Positions 41,840 through 51,856 of a stretch of 64,000 nt of DNA are shown here, piece after piece. The notes under the pieces are model-generated. The model did not search any database and was not told the DNA's origin. It saw nothing but the letters and a program-made list of their open reading frames with translations. The position numbers were made by a program, and so were the translations under genes. Source of the stretch: Liopterus haemorrhoidalis (Eukaryota > Arthropoda > Insecta > Coleoptera > Dytiscidae); the NCBI GenBank assembly GCA_963971575.1, contig OZ020624.1, positions 13,912,625 through 13,976,624 of the forward strand, read 5' to 3'. The number at the start of each line of letters is the position of its first letter. Position 1 is the stretch's first letter.

Positions 41840-42314
41840 TACTATTCCGGTTCACACCAATGTACATTACTTAGAATTTTTTCAGATTTTTAGTTTAAAC
41901 CATCTGGCTTACAGGGTGTGGGACAAAAAAATGGTTGCACAATTTTGGCAAAAATCGCTTAAAAATAATTTAATTTGCAAAAATAAAAATTTGATCGTTA
42001 ATCCACGTACCAAGTGCTTTCATTTGATACCCTACTCAGAATTATAAAAAAATATATATTTTTTTTTTTTCAATGAGCACATATTTGTTTATATTTTTAG
42101 GGGGATATGCTTTTCTGATGTTTTAGTATTTTTCCTATGTGCGGGTCAAAGAGTTGTATAAGCATGCCAAATTTCAACTCTCTAGGTTTAGCCGTTTGGC
42201 TACAATTTTTACCGAACAGATAGACAGACAGACGACAAAATGACGGTATAAGGATTTTTTGGTCATACCTACAAAACCCTAAAAATTATTCCACTTAAAC
42301 GACTAGTCTTAAAC

Positions 42315-43137
42315 CTAATGCTTTACTTTATTTTTGCTATTACTGTCTTCGGATTCCTTTCTATTCACACGACATACCCTCGCAGAGTGACCGGTTAATC
42401 CACATCTAAGACACGATGTCTTTAACGCTGTACACTCATTTATTTTGACATGCCATGGTCTCCCACATCTATAGCATTTCTTCTGCATATTTCGTCTTCT
42501 TGTTCGGTTTGAAAATTTTTCCAATTGATCTACTGTCTTCCTCTATATGGACTTCTTTTTCCGCCCTTTCCATCGACATAGCCAAACTAAAAACCGTGTC
42601 AAATTTCAATTCGTTGTCGTTATCAATAGTATCGGGCCAACGTTGTCTAACTTCAGTCTCCAATTTTGGGTGATTTAAGCCAATGACAAAGCGATCACGC
42701 AAGTATACATCTAATGTACTTCCAAAATGGCAAATTCGGCTTAATTATCTTAGTCGATTAGCGAAATTTGTCATCGCTTCGCCTTCCTGACGCGTAGCTC
42801 GTCGAAATTCTAATCTGGCTGCAAATTTTGTTAGAGGTGGCTTAAGTCATTTTAGAAAGGCTGTTTTAATTTGTTCATAACTTTTCATATGGGGTTCGTG
42901 TGGATAAAGATGGGTTCACAAAGTTTCTAAATTTTGAGGTCCTACATAAGCCAACAATAATTGTTTTTTGTATTGTTCGGATCCAATACCCGATATACCT
43001 TTTACTGTGCACAAAATTTTGAACCTATAAATATATGCGTCCCACGATAATTTATTTTTGTCGAAATGTTCGCAACTAATTTTCTCCATTTTCTTAATAC
43101 ATACTGTATCATTACCATTTTGGTAACAAACTGGCAT
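42315..43137 (-). pseudogene. Ty3/gypsy gag pseudogene with two CCHC knuckles
   Basis: The minus strand reads from 43137: FDKNKLSWDAYIYRFKILC, a stretch typical of gypsy gag N-termini, then DRFVIGLNHPKLETEVRQRW (about 42700) and two zinc knuckles, CYRCGRPWHVKINEC and CLRCGLTGHSARVC (about 42480-42390). Several stops and shifts. The pol gene is absent; repeat copy A abuts at 42286. Confidence 0.7.
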
Positions 43138-43211
43138 TTATTGTGGTACCGCTTCGTGCATTTCATATGGCATTTTGTTTTATATTCAATACACACCTCG
43201 TCGCCAAAATA

Positions 43212-43508
43212 TGTGGTGTATTTATGAACAAATAAAACATTTAATTAAGCATAATATAACATTCTTTATTTAACTGACACAAAACGTCTTTATTAAAAAA
43301 ACATATATTAATTATTGTCGCAACCAAGGAAACAACAACATAAAATATACTACAAGAATAAAACAATTTTATTAGTGTTCGTGCTACGTTCCGGTGAGAA
43401 TCCTATATCTATAAGTGGGGGGTTTTTTAGCTTTAAATATTTTTTCTATATAGTATCGAACAAGCTCGCTCCGATAGCAGCTTGTTTATAGTGTCGTTAG
43501 TGTCGACA
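43212..43508 (-). repeat. Probable 5' LTR of the gypsy gag remnant
   Basis: On the minus strand begins TGTCGACACTAACGACAC (43508) and ends CACCACA (43212), with a TATA-like ATACTATATAG, a polyadenylation signal and then TTTGGCGACGAGG, a plausible primer binding site, just before gag. Second LTR not found in the window. Confidence 0.5.
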
Positions 43509-43529
43509 ATTCTGGCTATTACAGCCTTG

Positions 43530-43871
43530 TGTTACGGTAAAAACCCGTTTTCGGGCTCTACAGAAGACGACCCCGTCTTCTATTATTTTGCGATTGTGGA
43601 CTTATTGTGTGTGTATCAACGTGGCTGTGCGTCCCTTCTCTTCTCTCTCTAGAATGGACCAGACTACTGCAGTTCAAAGGGCCCTTTGATCCGACCGCAC
43701 ATCAGTACGAGGTAAGTCCATTTAACCGTTATTTCTCCCATCCTATCTTCTACATTCTACAATCGCGTAGATTACGCATGATACAGTCCACCCGCTTATT
43801 TTTAGTGCTCCTCTGAGCAGGGTTCTGGTCAGTGTCCCCATCCGGGAACACCACCAGATCACGCACTTAAC
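43530..43871 (+). repeat. Probable 5' LTR of a BEL/Pao element
   Basis: Starts near TGTTACGG (43530) and ends with CCACCAGATCACGCACTTAA plus CA at 43871. The last ~50 bp recur at 44457-44506. It is followed directly by a BEL/Pao-type primer binding site. The left boundary is uncertain. Confidence 0.55.
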
Positions 43872-43892
43872 ATTTTGGCCCTTCGAGAGCCG
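43872..43892 (+). promoter_or_regulatory. BEL/Pao-type primer binding site
   Basis: TTTTGGCCCTTCGAGAGCC is close to the TTTGGTCCTTCGAGCC sequences that follow 5' LTRs of BEL/Pao elements. Confidence 0.55.
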
Positions 43893-44190
43893 GAAGTTAT
43901 TGTGCGTACCAACGCGACGGTAGAATCTTTAGAATCGTTAAAATTGCATATTCTCTCGGTTTTTTCACTTATAAATTCATTCCTTTGTTAAAATTTGCTA
44001 TTTTATTTCGTGGTTTTTGCAAGTTCGTTATTTTGTTAATCCTTCGCACTTGTATGTTAGTTAACGTACGGGTATTGTTTCGTTTTGTCTTTGCGATAAC
44101 CTTCCTTCGAGGTCACCTGTTGTGATTTCTTCGTTCAAAATCAGCTGGTAGTTTATTCAGGTCCGTATTTAGAAATTTTCGTTTTTCGCA

Positions 44191-44456
44191 ATGGATACTT
44201 CGACATTAATTTTAGCACGCGATGCGATCAGGCGATCTATTAAATCCATGTTAAAAATCGCTAGAAGCGCGAAAAAGGATATAAGTCATCATGAATCTTT
44301 GAAAACTAGGTTTCAAGACCTAGACAGCCTTACGTCTGAATTTAAAACCCTGCAGCTTCAGGTAGAAGTTGAAATTCAGAAGCTCAAATAATCTGATGAC
44401 TTAGAAGCTCAATTCCAAATCCGAGAGCAGAACGAAGACTACGTATATACGCAGGC
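44191..44456 (+). pseudogene. BEL/Pao gag N-terminal fragment
   Basis: Reads MDTSTLILARDAIRRSIKSM, then a helical stretch with KTRFQDLDSLTSEFKTLQLQ, an in-frame TAA at 44389-44391, and SDDLEAQFQIREQNEDYVY. This matches the helical N-terminus of BEL/Pao gag (DUF1759-like region). The frame runs straight into a copy of the LTR end at 44457, so the rest of gag, pol and most of the 3' LTR were deleted. Confidence 0.6.
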
Positions 44457-44506
44457 TTCTGGTCAGTGTCCCCATCCGGGAACACCACCAGATCACGCAC
44501 TTAACA
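44457..44506 (+). repeat. Terminal 50 bp of the BEL/Pao 3' LTR
   Basis: GGTCAGTGTCCCCATCCGGG and CCACCAGATCACGCACTTAA are identical to 43827-43869. Confidence 0.75.
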
Positions 44507-44660
44507 ATTAGTTTTTATGGTTTTTTTTTTAAATTAATTCTAGTTCGATTTTTTTTTTAATTTTCAAGTCATAATTGTAAAGCATTCTGGCTCTATTCGA
44601 GCAGTTTCGTGTTTGGTTTTGAAATAAAGGTTTTTATATCAATTTTTTTTTATAATTTAA

Positions 44661-46042
44661 CCCTTTGCACTCGAGACTTTTTTTTGTATGACGTACCAGT
44701 AACTCGAGTGTACTCTTTTGCAAATTTGCACATAATAGTTGATTTCAGTTTGTTTTTTTTTTTTTTTTTAATAATGGAAATGGTATCATGCAAATTGTCA
44801 ATAAAAGCAATAGATAAGTGTTTAAAATGATTTATTTAAGAAAAATAAAGACAATTGGTTGATATTTTCAAATTTTATAGTCTTTCGATGTATGGTACCT
44901 AAAAAAGCAATCACACAAATGCATCCTAGGCTGCCCAGGACAAGTGTCACAAAACTCGTAAGTCTCATGTCTTTGCCCTTTTTGTCCCTTCGTGAGCAGA
45001 CCACACAGTCCTTTTTTGTTCCTTTTCGCAAAACATGTAGTTTGCCATCCAGTCGGACTTCAGTTGAAGAAGTGGATGGCCTACTTCGAGTCTGCCGAAA
45101 GTCCCCTACCAACTGATCTACTAAAGTTTTCACAAACTTTAAGTGGCTCAAAGATTTTTGATTGTTTTTTTGTCACATTTGTTTTATATATGATGTATGC
45201 ATTGATAGAGATAACTCCATCCCAAAAAAAAAAGCTTTCTCCACCATTTGAGAGACTTTCGCAAAAAACAATATGTGGATGCATATTGGTCAGCTCGGTC
45301 TACTCCGCCCATGGATTTTGTGTAGTTCAATACTATTTATGGTTTCTCCGTTACCAATTGAACACCTCCTCTTCCTACCCTGGAAACAGACGACGTTGCA
45401 GCATTAGCAGCAGTACTGAGCATTGTTATCACGCGTTTATCCTTCCAGGCTAAAAGCGTAGTTCTTCTTCTCCTCACAGCCAAAACTTTTTTGTTTAAAA
45501 ACTATGTTTTTTTTTTTATACTGTGGAATACCTTTCCAGTAAGATGACATTTCATTTTTAGTAGCTCTTCAGCAAGGGGCAAACTTGTATAATACCTATC
45601 GGTGCTACTAGATGACGAGAGAGGAGCCGCTTTCCGTTTTTTATGTACAATACAATCAGATTCATCACTTGAAGTGTGATAATCACTCATACTATCTCTA
45701 TTTTTCTCACTATACACATCAAAAATAAAGTCATCTTCACTATCACTTAATTCAACATTTTTATCTACCTTAATGCGTATTAAAAAAATTGTTGGTTAAA
45801 ATTGTTTACCAAATTGTTTACTTTTAACACCGTATGAAAATGTGCAATAACTTTTTTACAACAGAAACACAACCAAACGCTAGCAAGAAACCTTGAGCAA
45901 CTGGATTATACCTGCATTAGTATGTATCCCGCCTTTTATTACGTAAACAACACAACGGTACATAGTGGCGACATATAGTCGCCACCCGAGTTACTGGAGA
46001 ATTTACCGTGACGACATATTATCGCCATTCGAGTGGAAAGGG
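44661..46042 (-). mobile_element. Internally deleted piggyBac element, TTAA target
   Basis: TTAA at 44657-44660 and 46043-46046. Ends CCCTTTGCACTCGAGAC (left) and, reverse-complemented, CCCTTTCCACTCGAAT (right). A subterminal perfect palindrome GTGGCGAC-ATATA-GTCGCCAC lies at 45965-45985. It contains N- and C-terminal transposase remnants but not the catalytic core. Confidence 0.88.
44860..45717 (-). pseudogene. piggyBac transposase remnants (N- and C-terminal)
   Basis: N-terminal part (45717-45502): acidic start MYSEKNRDSMSDYHTSSDES, then RYYTSLPLAEELLKMKCHLTG, which in piggyBac lies well inside the catalytic region, so DDE residues are missing between. C-terminal part (about 45290-44865): SINAYIIYKTNV, VDQLVGDFRQ, then the Cys-rich domain beginning KKDCVVCSRR and continuing in another frame with FCDTC and LCDC. 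A separate family from the piggyBac at 27-29 kb. Confidence 0.75.
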
Positions 46043-46186
46043 TTAAGTTTCTTGGGTTTTTTGGGATTGGTTCAGGTTCATTTTGGTCTAATAAAAAAGC
46101 TGGTTCTATTTCAGATAGGTAGGCAGACAGTGGTGGTAAAATACCTATATCAAGGCTAATTGGACAAGGTTCTACAAAATTTCGGA

Positions 46187-46316
46187 ATAAAAGAATTACA
46201 AATTAAACACAGTGTAAAATATTATACCATCATGAAAAAAATCGGAAGCGTCGTCATACAAATTTTGCATTGGCTTAATTTGTTCTTCAAACGTGGCTAT
46301 TAATTTAACTGTCTTT
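46187..46316 (-). other. Unidentified open stretch
   Basis: The minus strand reads TEKTVKLIATFEEQIKPMQN, then LYDDASDFFHDGIIFYTV over about 45 codons, starting near 46340. It looks protein-like (acidic, amphipathic) but I cannot name the family. Confidence 0.3.
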
Positions 46317-46621
46317 TCAGTTAAAGTCGGAATATGAGAAGGTCTGCTGCCTGTTTTTGACGACTCCTTCTAATGATAAAATTAAAATGGTAAATATTGC
46401 GGTCAGAGACGCTCCACACCACACTAGCGCAGCATATGTTAGTGTAGGTCTAATTATGGCTGTGTATAATAGTTTTTTGTTTTGTAGAGTAAGTGTACTG
46501 TTCCTGTTAAGCTGAGGGTATAAGTGTCTTATGATTGTATGTGTTTTTTGTAAGGTATATGCTATGTGTTGATTAAATGCTTCAAATATTTTCAACCAAA
46601 CCATTATACAAACGCCGAGAA
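46317..46621 (-). pseudogene. Jockey-like LINE RT, thumb region
   Basis: Contains FEAFNQHIAYTLQKTHTIIR, LYPQLNRNSTLTLQNKKLLY and TAIIRPTLTYAALVWCGAS, as in Jockey-clade RTs just after the palm. It continues from 47240-47590 on the same strand; a plus-strand LINE lies between. Confidence 0.75.
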
Positions 46622-47238
46622 ATCAATTAATTGTCATTCTTACAAAAATTAATATCTAATAAAATTGATGATCCTGCACTTCTTCAACTTTTAAGTTTCC
46701 ATACCCTCCATGCCCACACTCGTAACCCACTACTTTTTTACCTACCGCATGCGCGTACTAATCTCTTTCTTAAGTCCCCAATTAACCGCATGTGTTCATA
46801 TCATCTTTCAGATATTGAACATATTGATCTCTTTTAGTATCAATTCTTAATTTTCTTATTTTGATTTCTAAGCGTCTCAGTTCCTACGTTGCTTAGTTGG
46901 CCTTTGAACTATTTCTTCTTTTATTTTTACATTTTTAACTTATTTATTTTTTATTCTTTTTATTTTATTATTTTTTTTTTTATGTATCTTTTTTTTATTT
47001 ATATTATTGTTTCATTACCTTTATGTTATTGCCATATTATTTATGTTTTACATTTTATTGTTTTTATATTTTATTTTATTTGTATGAACTTTTTTTGTAT
47101 TATATGTATTAGACTTAGGAAACTACTTAAACTCATATATTACACTGTAACTTTAAATATGATATTACCATGTACCTGTCCGTATTTGGAGTCTTTCCGT
47201 AGGACAGATGTAAATTTAAATAAATAAATAAATAAATG
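46622..47238 (+). mobile_element. 5'-truncated LINE, 3' end only
   Basis: A 3'-terminal piece with FLQKLISNKIDDPALLQLLS, HARTNLFLKSPINRM and DIEHIDLF, the C-terminus of CR1/Jockey-group RTs, ending at 46837. A T-rich 3' UTR and an (AAAT)n tail (47217-47237) follow. It interrupts the minus-strand Jockey-like RT. Confidence 0.75.
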
Positions 47239-47239
47239 T

Positions 47240-47590
47240 TAGTGTTTTATCAAGTATGACTCCAAGGTACTTAACTGTCATTGTAGGTGTTATTTTATGC
47301 TGGTGTATTTTTAGTTTGCTGTGTATTTATTTGTTGGTGAATTTCCGAGTGAAGGTTATGGTTTCAGTTTTGTTTGAGTTGATTTTAATTTTTGAGTGTG
47401 GCCAATATTTTTCTATATTGTGTATGTGATATTGTGTTTGTTTGTTGACAACTTCAGCGCTAAACGAGTGTGCATAAATAGCCGTGTCGTCAGCGAAGAG
47501 CGCAATGTTTGTGTTGGGAGATGTGGGGATGTCGTTAATGTAAAGTGTGTATAATTTTGGTCCGAGCACGCTTCCTTGCGGAATGCCGGC
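47240..47590 (-). pseudogene. Jockey-like LINE RT, palm region
   Basis: From about 47585: IPQGSVLGPKLYTLYINDIP, then ALFADDTAIYAHS (catalytic DD) and ETITFTRKF; a stop at 47327, then YLGVILDK-like sequence up to the inserted LINE. Upstream domains are missing; the break is at about 47590. Confidence 0.8.
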
Positions 47591-47689
47591 CGGATCTATT
47601 TAGTCGAGTAGCTATGTCAATTTTTAAAGAAATCGTTTTTTTTTGTGTGCTGTGCTTATTTAAGCAATAATTTTAAGCCGTCCTTGTGT

Positions 47690-48150
47690 TAGCAATTTAA
47701 TATTTTCTGAATTTACGGAAAAATTATTATCTATCGCAGTAACAATTAGGTTCAAAATTCTTTTGAATCCTGAATACTCTAACATTTCAAATGAAAATCC
47801 ATTAACAGTAATCTGTTCAACACAAGCTTTAAGATATATTTATTTGTTCAATTTTACTTTTAAATATTCTGATTTTGTGAATTTATCTAAAGTTCATTGA
47901 ACGTTCGTGAACGATTTTTTATATTGCTGGTACTTGAAGTCGGTTCATCTTTCGTACTCATCCTTGTCTTGTTTTATTGCTGCACATTTTCGAATTCATT
48001 ATTGTGATGTCGTTCCAAATTTGCAGCATGATTTCCCTTTATAGAAGTGTGGCATAAATAACAAATGTTTTTATTTTCTGTTTTGTTATATGTGAAAAAA
48101 TCCCTGCTAGTATTTGTCTTTCTCCATTCTAAATTCGAAGAATAAAAAAA
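47690..48150 (-). pseudogene. hAT transposase fragment with BED finger
   Basis: The minus strand reads FFTYNKTENKNICYLCHTSI, then GNHAANLERHHNNEF, the C-x2-C ... H-x3/4-H pattern of a BED zinc finger, and further EQITVNGFSFEMLEYSGFKR, the ITVNGxPFxxVExxGF block of ZBED-type hAT transposases. Stops interrupt it. The catalytic part is absent. Confidence 0.65.
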
Positions 48151-48396
48151 AAAATCAATAAATAAAAAATAAAATAAATTGTATAAAATAGTTATTATGA
48201 ATTGAAATTTGTATAACTGATAATGAAAACAAACAGAAAATATTTGAAAGAAAAAATATTATATTAACAAATGAAATAAATAATTTTTTCTACTTCTGTT
48301 AAAAAAACTGTACTATATATCAATTGTTTTCGTACATAAAATGCCTGTTTATGGTGGGAGTTAAAAGAAGTAAAAACCGTGAAAAAAGTGCCATAG

Positions 48397-49805
48397 TGTC
48401 GCCAGTCAGTCTGTGTACGTGACTGCGACAATGGTTTTTCATGTGACGTCATAGATCTTAGACGTGCAGCTTAGAGTTTTTACGATGGGTTTTTCCTCGC
48501 TCTGAAACCGGAGCCAATCAGAGCGTTGGACCAGCGATAAGCCGTTACCGAACTGGACCAATGGGAGAGCCGCATCGGTCGAGCGACGGACACCGAACTC
48601 CGAATAAAAACCCAGCGTTTCACTGAAGCTAGATCAGTCTTCAACGAACCGTCCAGCAGTAAAGATCAGTATCCAACGAGCCTTCAAGCAGTCAACATCT
48701 ACAAGCGATCAACTAGAGAATTCTACAATACAGTCAAGTGAGTTAGAAGAATATTGTGTACAACATAAAAGAATTTCTACACTCATAGTGTACCATCGTT
48801 ATATAAAGAATTTCTGCACTCACATTAACATTTGCAAGTAACGCTGACGCCTTCAGCGGGACTTGTAACTGTTATTGTCTTCGATCACGTATATACGCGC
48901 TGTATAACTGTAGACGTTGACCGTCTTTGGCTTGTCTGTGTCCCGTCCGCTGACGGTTTAGCGGACCTCGTCGATACGTAGCGTGGATATCTCTCACGAG
49001 ACGCCGTCGTTCGTCATCTTCACGTCACGTCCACGTCCGTCATCGCCACGTCACGTCCACGTCCGTCATAGTCAAGCCACGTCTAAGTCCGTAGCCGTCT
49101 TGCCTGCCGCCGTCCCGTTCGTACCCCGGCTACGAAAGCACGGCCACCGCCGCATTCCGAAGCCGACTTCACCGCCGATACCTGTCGTCGCCCGTTCTGT
49201 AGCGCTGCTACATACCACTACGACCCGGATACCATCATCGAGAAGGCCTAGAGTGTACACGGCGGTTCAGCCGTCCACGCCTACACCGTCGCCGCTCAAA
49301 GTTGCAGCACGTCCGCTCGTACCGCTGTCACCTTTGACGGTCACCACTCCAAACTCTGCGGCCACCACTCCAACGTTAGACCGTTCACCAGTCGCTCCTG
49401 GTGTAACTAAGAAGAACCGAAGATTAAGACGCCGCCTCTTCAAAATGTTCGGCTCTGCTTCGCCGCATTAAACCCGGTGTCGAGCGACACTGTCACGCGA
49501 CGAACGCCGATCAACGAATAGACCCATCTTTTTTCTCTTCTCTTCCTTCCTTTTGTTGTTTATTATTGTTTATTATTCATTGCTATTTTTATCTGTTATT
49601 ACTGTTCACATCTTTCTTTAATTGTCAATAAATCTGTTACATCCAAACTGTCCGCTTATTATTTTCGAACCCTGGGGAACCAAGTTTTATCTTTCAGGGC
49701 GTCTAGAGACGACGTGCATAGTCCTCGCCGCAACGCTAGCCGTGGCCGGTAGTAGTAGTCACTCCCCTAGGGCTCAACCCCAGTGGCAGAGTCAATCCCG
49801 CAACA
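48397..49805 (+). mobile_element. Solo LTR related to the 29.9-35.8-kb element, TSD ATAG
   Basis: Starts TGTCGCCAGTCAG, ends CCCGCAACA, flanked by ATAG at 48393-48396 and 49806-49809. It shares promoter order, the post-ORF hairpin GTGTCG-AG-CGACAC, the CCCTGGGGAACCAAG block and the terminal region with the LTRs at 29.9 and 34.2 kb, but is clearly diverged. It formed by recombination between the two LTRs of a former full element. Confidence 0.92.
48983..49471 (+). CDS. LTR-encoded ORF in the solo LTR (162 codons)
   Basis: Homologue of the ORF at 34795-35508. Shared blocks: PIPVVARSVALLHTTTTR, YTAVQPS, PTPSPLKVAARPLVPLSPL, and the basic C-terminus TKKNRRLRRRLFKMFGSAS. Upstream of the KPTS motif the frames of the two copies differ by a one-base indel, so only the C-terminal two thirds are shared as protein. 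Function unknown. Confidence 0.5.
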   Translation: MDISHETPSFVIFTSRPRPSSPRHVHVRHSQATSKSVAVLPAAVPFVPRLRKHGHRRIPKPTSPPIPVVARSVALLHTTTTRIPSSRRPRVYTAVQPSTPTPSPLKVAARPLVPLSPLTVTTPNSAATTPTLDRSPVAPGVTKKNRRLRRRLFKMFGSASPH

Positions 49806-49809
49806 ATAG

Positions 49810-50213
49810 CATTTCATTTTTTCAAGGCTAATACAAAATAATTGGGGTCCGCACAAGCAATTCCACGGATGCTTATCGGTACAGTCCGAAGAAGACTCAG
49901 AGAGTGTTTTGAAAATAATTCAGATCAATTTGCAATTTGTGTTCTTAAATATAGTGAAATATATAAATTTGGAAATACAAGAAGATTCAGATATTGATAT
50001 ATGTATGTACTTCAGAAGATATAATCGCAACGGCAAATGAGGCAGAATAAAACTTATTGCCTTAAAAATCTAAAGTTGTTTATTTAAAAAAATATAACTT
50101 GTTTATGGAATGGCGTAATCATTCCTTTACAGAACGAGTAATATTAGCTAATTTCGATAAAAAATCAAGAAATTTAAATCACCCATATTAATTATTAATA
50201 ATAATGTAGATAT
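49810..50213. other. Intergenic, nothing recognised
   Basis: AT-rich, no credible coding frame or repeat. Confidence 0.5.
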
Positions 50214-51210
50214 TACCCAGCAAACATTGAACTAACGGCCGAATGCCGGCAAACTGCTTTTACGCTGGTACATTGCTGGCACCAAAAGTAAGTGCAACGC
50301 CAGTATTAATAATGTACTTCACATTTGTATTTCGGACTCCGCCTATACGAAGTACTTTACCAGCATTTTATAAGCATTCCTTATTTGTATTAATCCAAGA
50401 TTATTTCTAGCGGGCCAGTGCTTGTGATCGTTCTTAGTCATAAAACACCCTAATGGCGTGGCCTTCGAGGGTCGGTACAAGTGATATTCTGTGAGTACAA
50501 GTTGGGACGTGTTGGTGGGCAGTTTATCAAGATTATACAGTTTTTTATTGTGATTTGTGTGTGTTTTGTTAGATTTAAGGACGTAGTTTACACAAACTGT
50601 TTCATATTAAATTGTTTAATTTATAGTTTAGTTCAATCATAGTTTTTTTCATGTAATAAAATTTTCAATTATTAATAAATCTGATACAAGATTATAAATA
50701 TGTCATTTAAAAAATATAATTTGTCATATTTCATTTTGAATAGTGACATGATAAATATTTTGTAAATACAATACTAACCTAAAATAATCAAAAACTGTAA
50801 AGCTTTTTTTACAATATAACCAAGTTTCTAAAAGTCAGTAATACACTATAAAAATCACCAAAATAACCAGATCTAGTTTGTTCTTACAAAAGTGAACAGC
50901 TTATAGCATTAATGCTTATAAAATTTGTTTATTGAATTTATTTTAACAAGTATGATTTCTTTAGGTTGGCACTCTTCAAGTCAGGAGGAAAAGATGTGGT
51001 AGATAATACAAGACGAATATTGGCGAAAATTATTAGTCACCCCTTATCTTTAGGATGCAATTGGTTTGACCGAAATGGCAGAAAACCATTTACTTAAAAT
51101 TCTTCATTAAATTAATAAATTAAATAAACTAATTCCTGTTATTCCTGAAATTATATTTATTTAATATTTATAAATAAATCAATAAATTATAACTGTTAAT
51201 TCAATTTACA

Positions 51211-51383
51211 ATCGGCCAGTTTTACCATCGTTCAATAAATTTATTTAACAACTTAAGTTAACAATATCGCATCATTCTATTGACAGCAATGTTAATTTCT
51301 TCATTAATAGTTTAAAACCGATGCGATATTGTCAACTTTACTTTTTAAATAAATTTATTCAACGATGGTGAAAATGGCCAAAT
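51211..51383. repeat. Foldback MITE-like repeat, about 64-bp arms
   Basis: Left arm from ATCGGCCAGTTTTACCATCG (51211-51273) and right arm 51320-51383 (GATGCGATATTGTCAAC to GGTGAAAATGGCC) are imperfect reverse complements around a 46-bp loop. Confidence 0.75.
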
Positions 51384-51519
51384 GAGTATTTATTTTGCAC
51401 CTAACCATTAATTTATTTTAATACTGGGTAAGTACACATATATTACATTTGAAACACTAGAGAGTGGGTATAATATAAGCACTAGTCTGTCAGAAATAAA
51501 TCTTGCAACTAATGCGATT

Positions 51520-51812
51520 ATTTTGCACTTTACCGTTGCTGGGCCAGCAACTGATACATCAATGGGGCAGCTAACGGCCACGGGGACACCGGGGTACTGG
51601 CCCAGTGCAAAATGCCAGCACTGGACCAATGCGAAATGCCAGCACTGGGCCAGTGCGAAATGCCAGCACTGGCCCATTACTTTCAATGCACTTTACCGTT
51701 GCTGGGCCAGCAACTGATACATCAATGGGCCAGCTGAGGGCCGCGGGACACCGGGGTACTGGCCCAGTACGAAATGCCAGCACTGGCCCATTACTTTCAA
51801 TGCCGGCGAGTA
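51520..51812. repeat. Tandem repeats: ~165-bp unit containing 24-bp subrepeats
   Basis: Two long units share TTTACCGTTGCTGGGCCAGC, ACTGATACATCAATGGG, CACCGGGGTACTGGCCCAGT. The first has extra copies of the subrepeat GAAATGCCAGCACTGG (24-bp period). Confidence 0.85.
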
Positions 51813-51856
51813 TGTGCTTTACCAGTACTGGTCCGGATAAAAATGTTTGCTGGGTA

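Larger units (their letters stand above)
36990..42286 (+). mobile_element. Dispersed ~1-kb repeat, copy A, split by two insertions
   Basis: Three segments, 36990-37078, 40029-40542 and 41840-42286, together match copy B (59560-61398) and copy C (62340-63377). The family starts ATGTGAAGTGTGAATTT, contains a minus-strand tRNA-like module in the middle (40359-40430), and ends with a GACAGACAGACGACAAAATG block and CCTACAAAACCCTAAAAA. Non-coding. A similar ending occurs in other insect repeats in my memory, but I cannot name the superfamily. Confidence 0.75.
50216..51854. mobile_element. TIR element with CCCAGCAAACATT ends and tandem repeats
   Basis: Left end CCCAGCAAACATT (50216), right end AATGTTTGCTGGG (51854), flanked by TA on both sides. 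No coding capacity. Contains a nested foldback (51211-51383) and a tandem array (51520-51812). A non-autonomous DNA transposon, possibly Tc1/mariner-related because of the TA. Confidence 0.65.

Noticed and set aside
46889..47227. 112-codon frame very rich in Phe and Ile
   Set aside because: T-rich LINE 3' UTR translated by chance.
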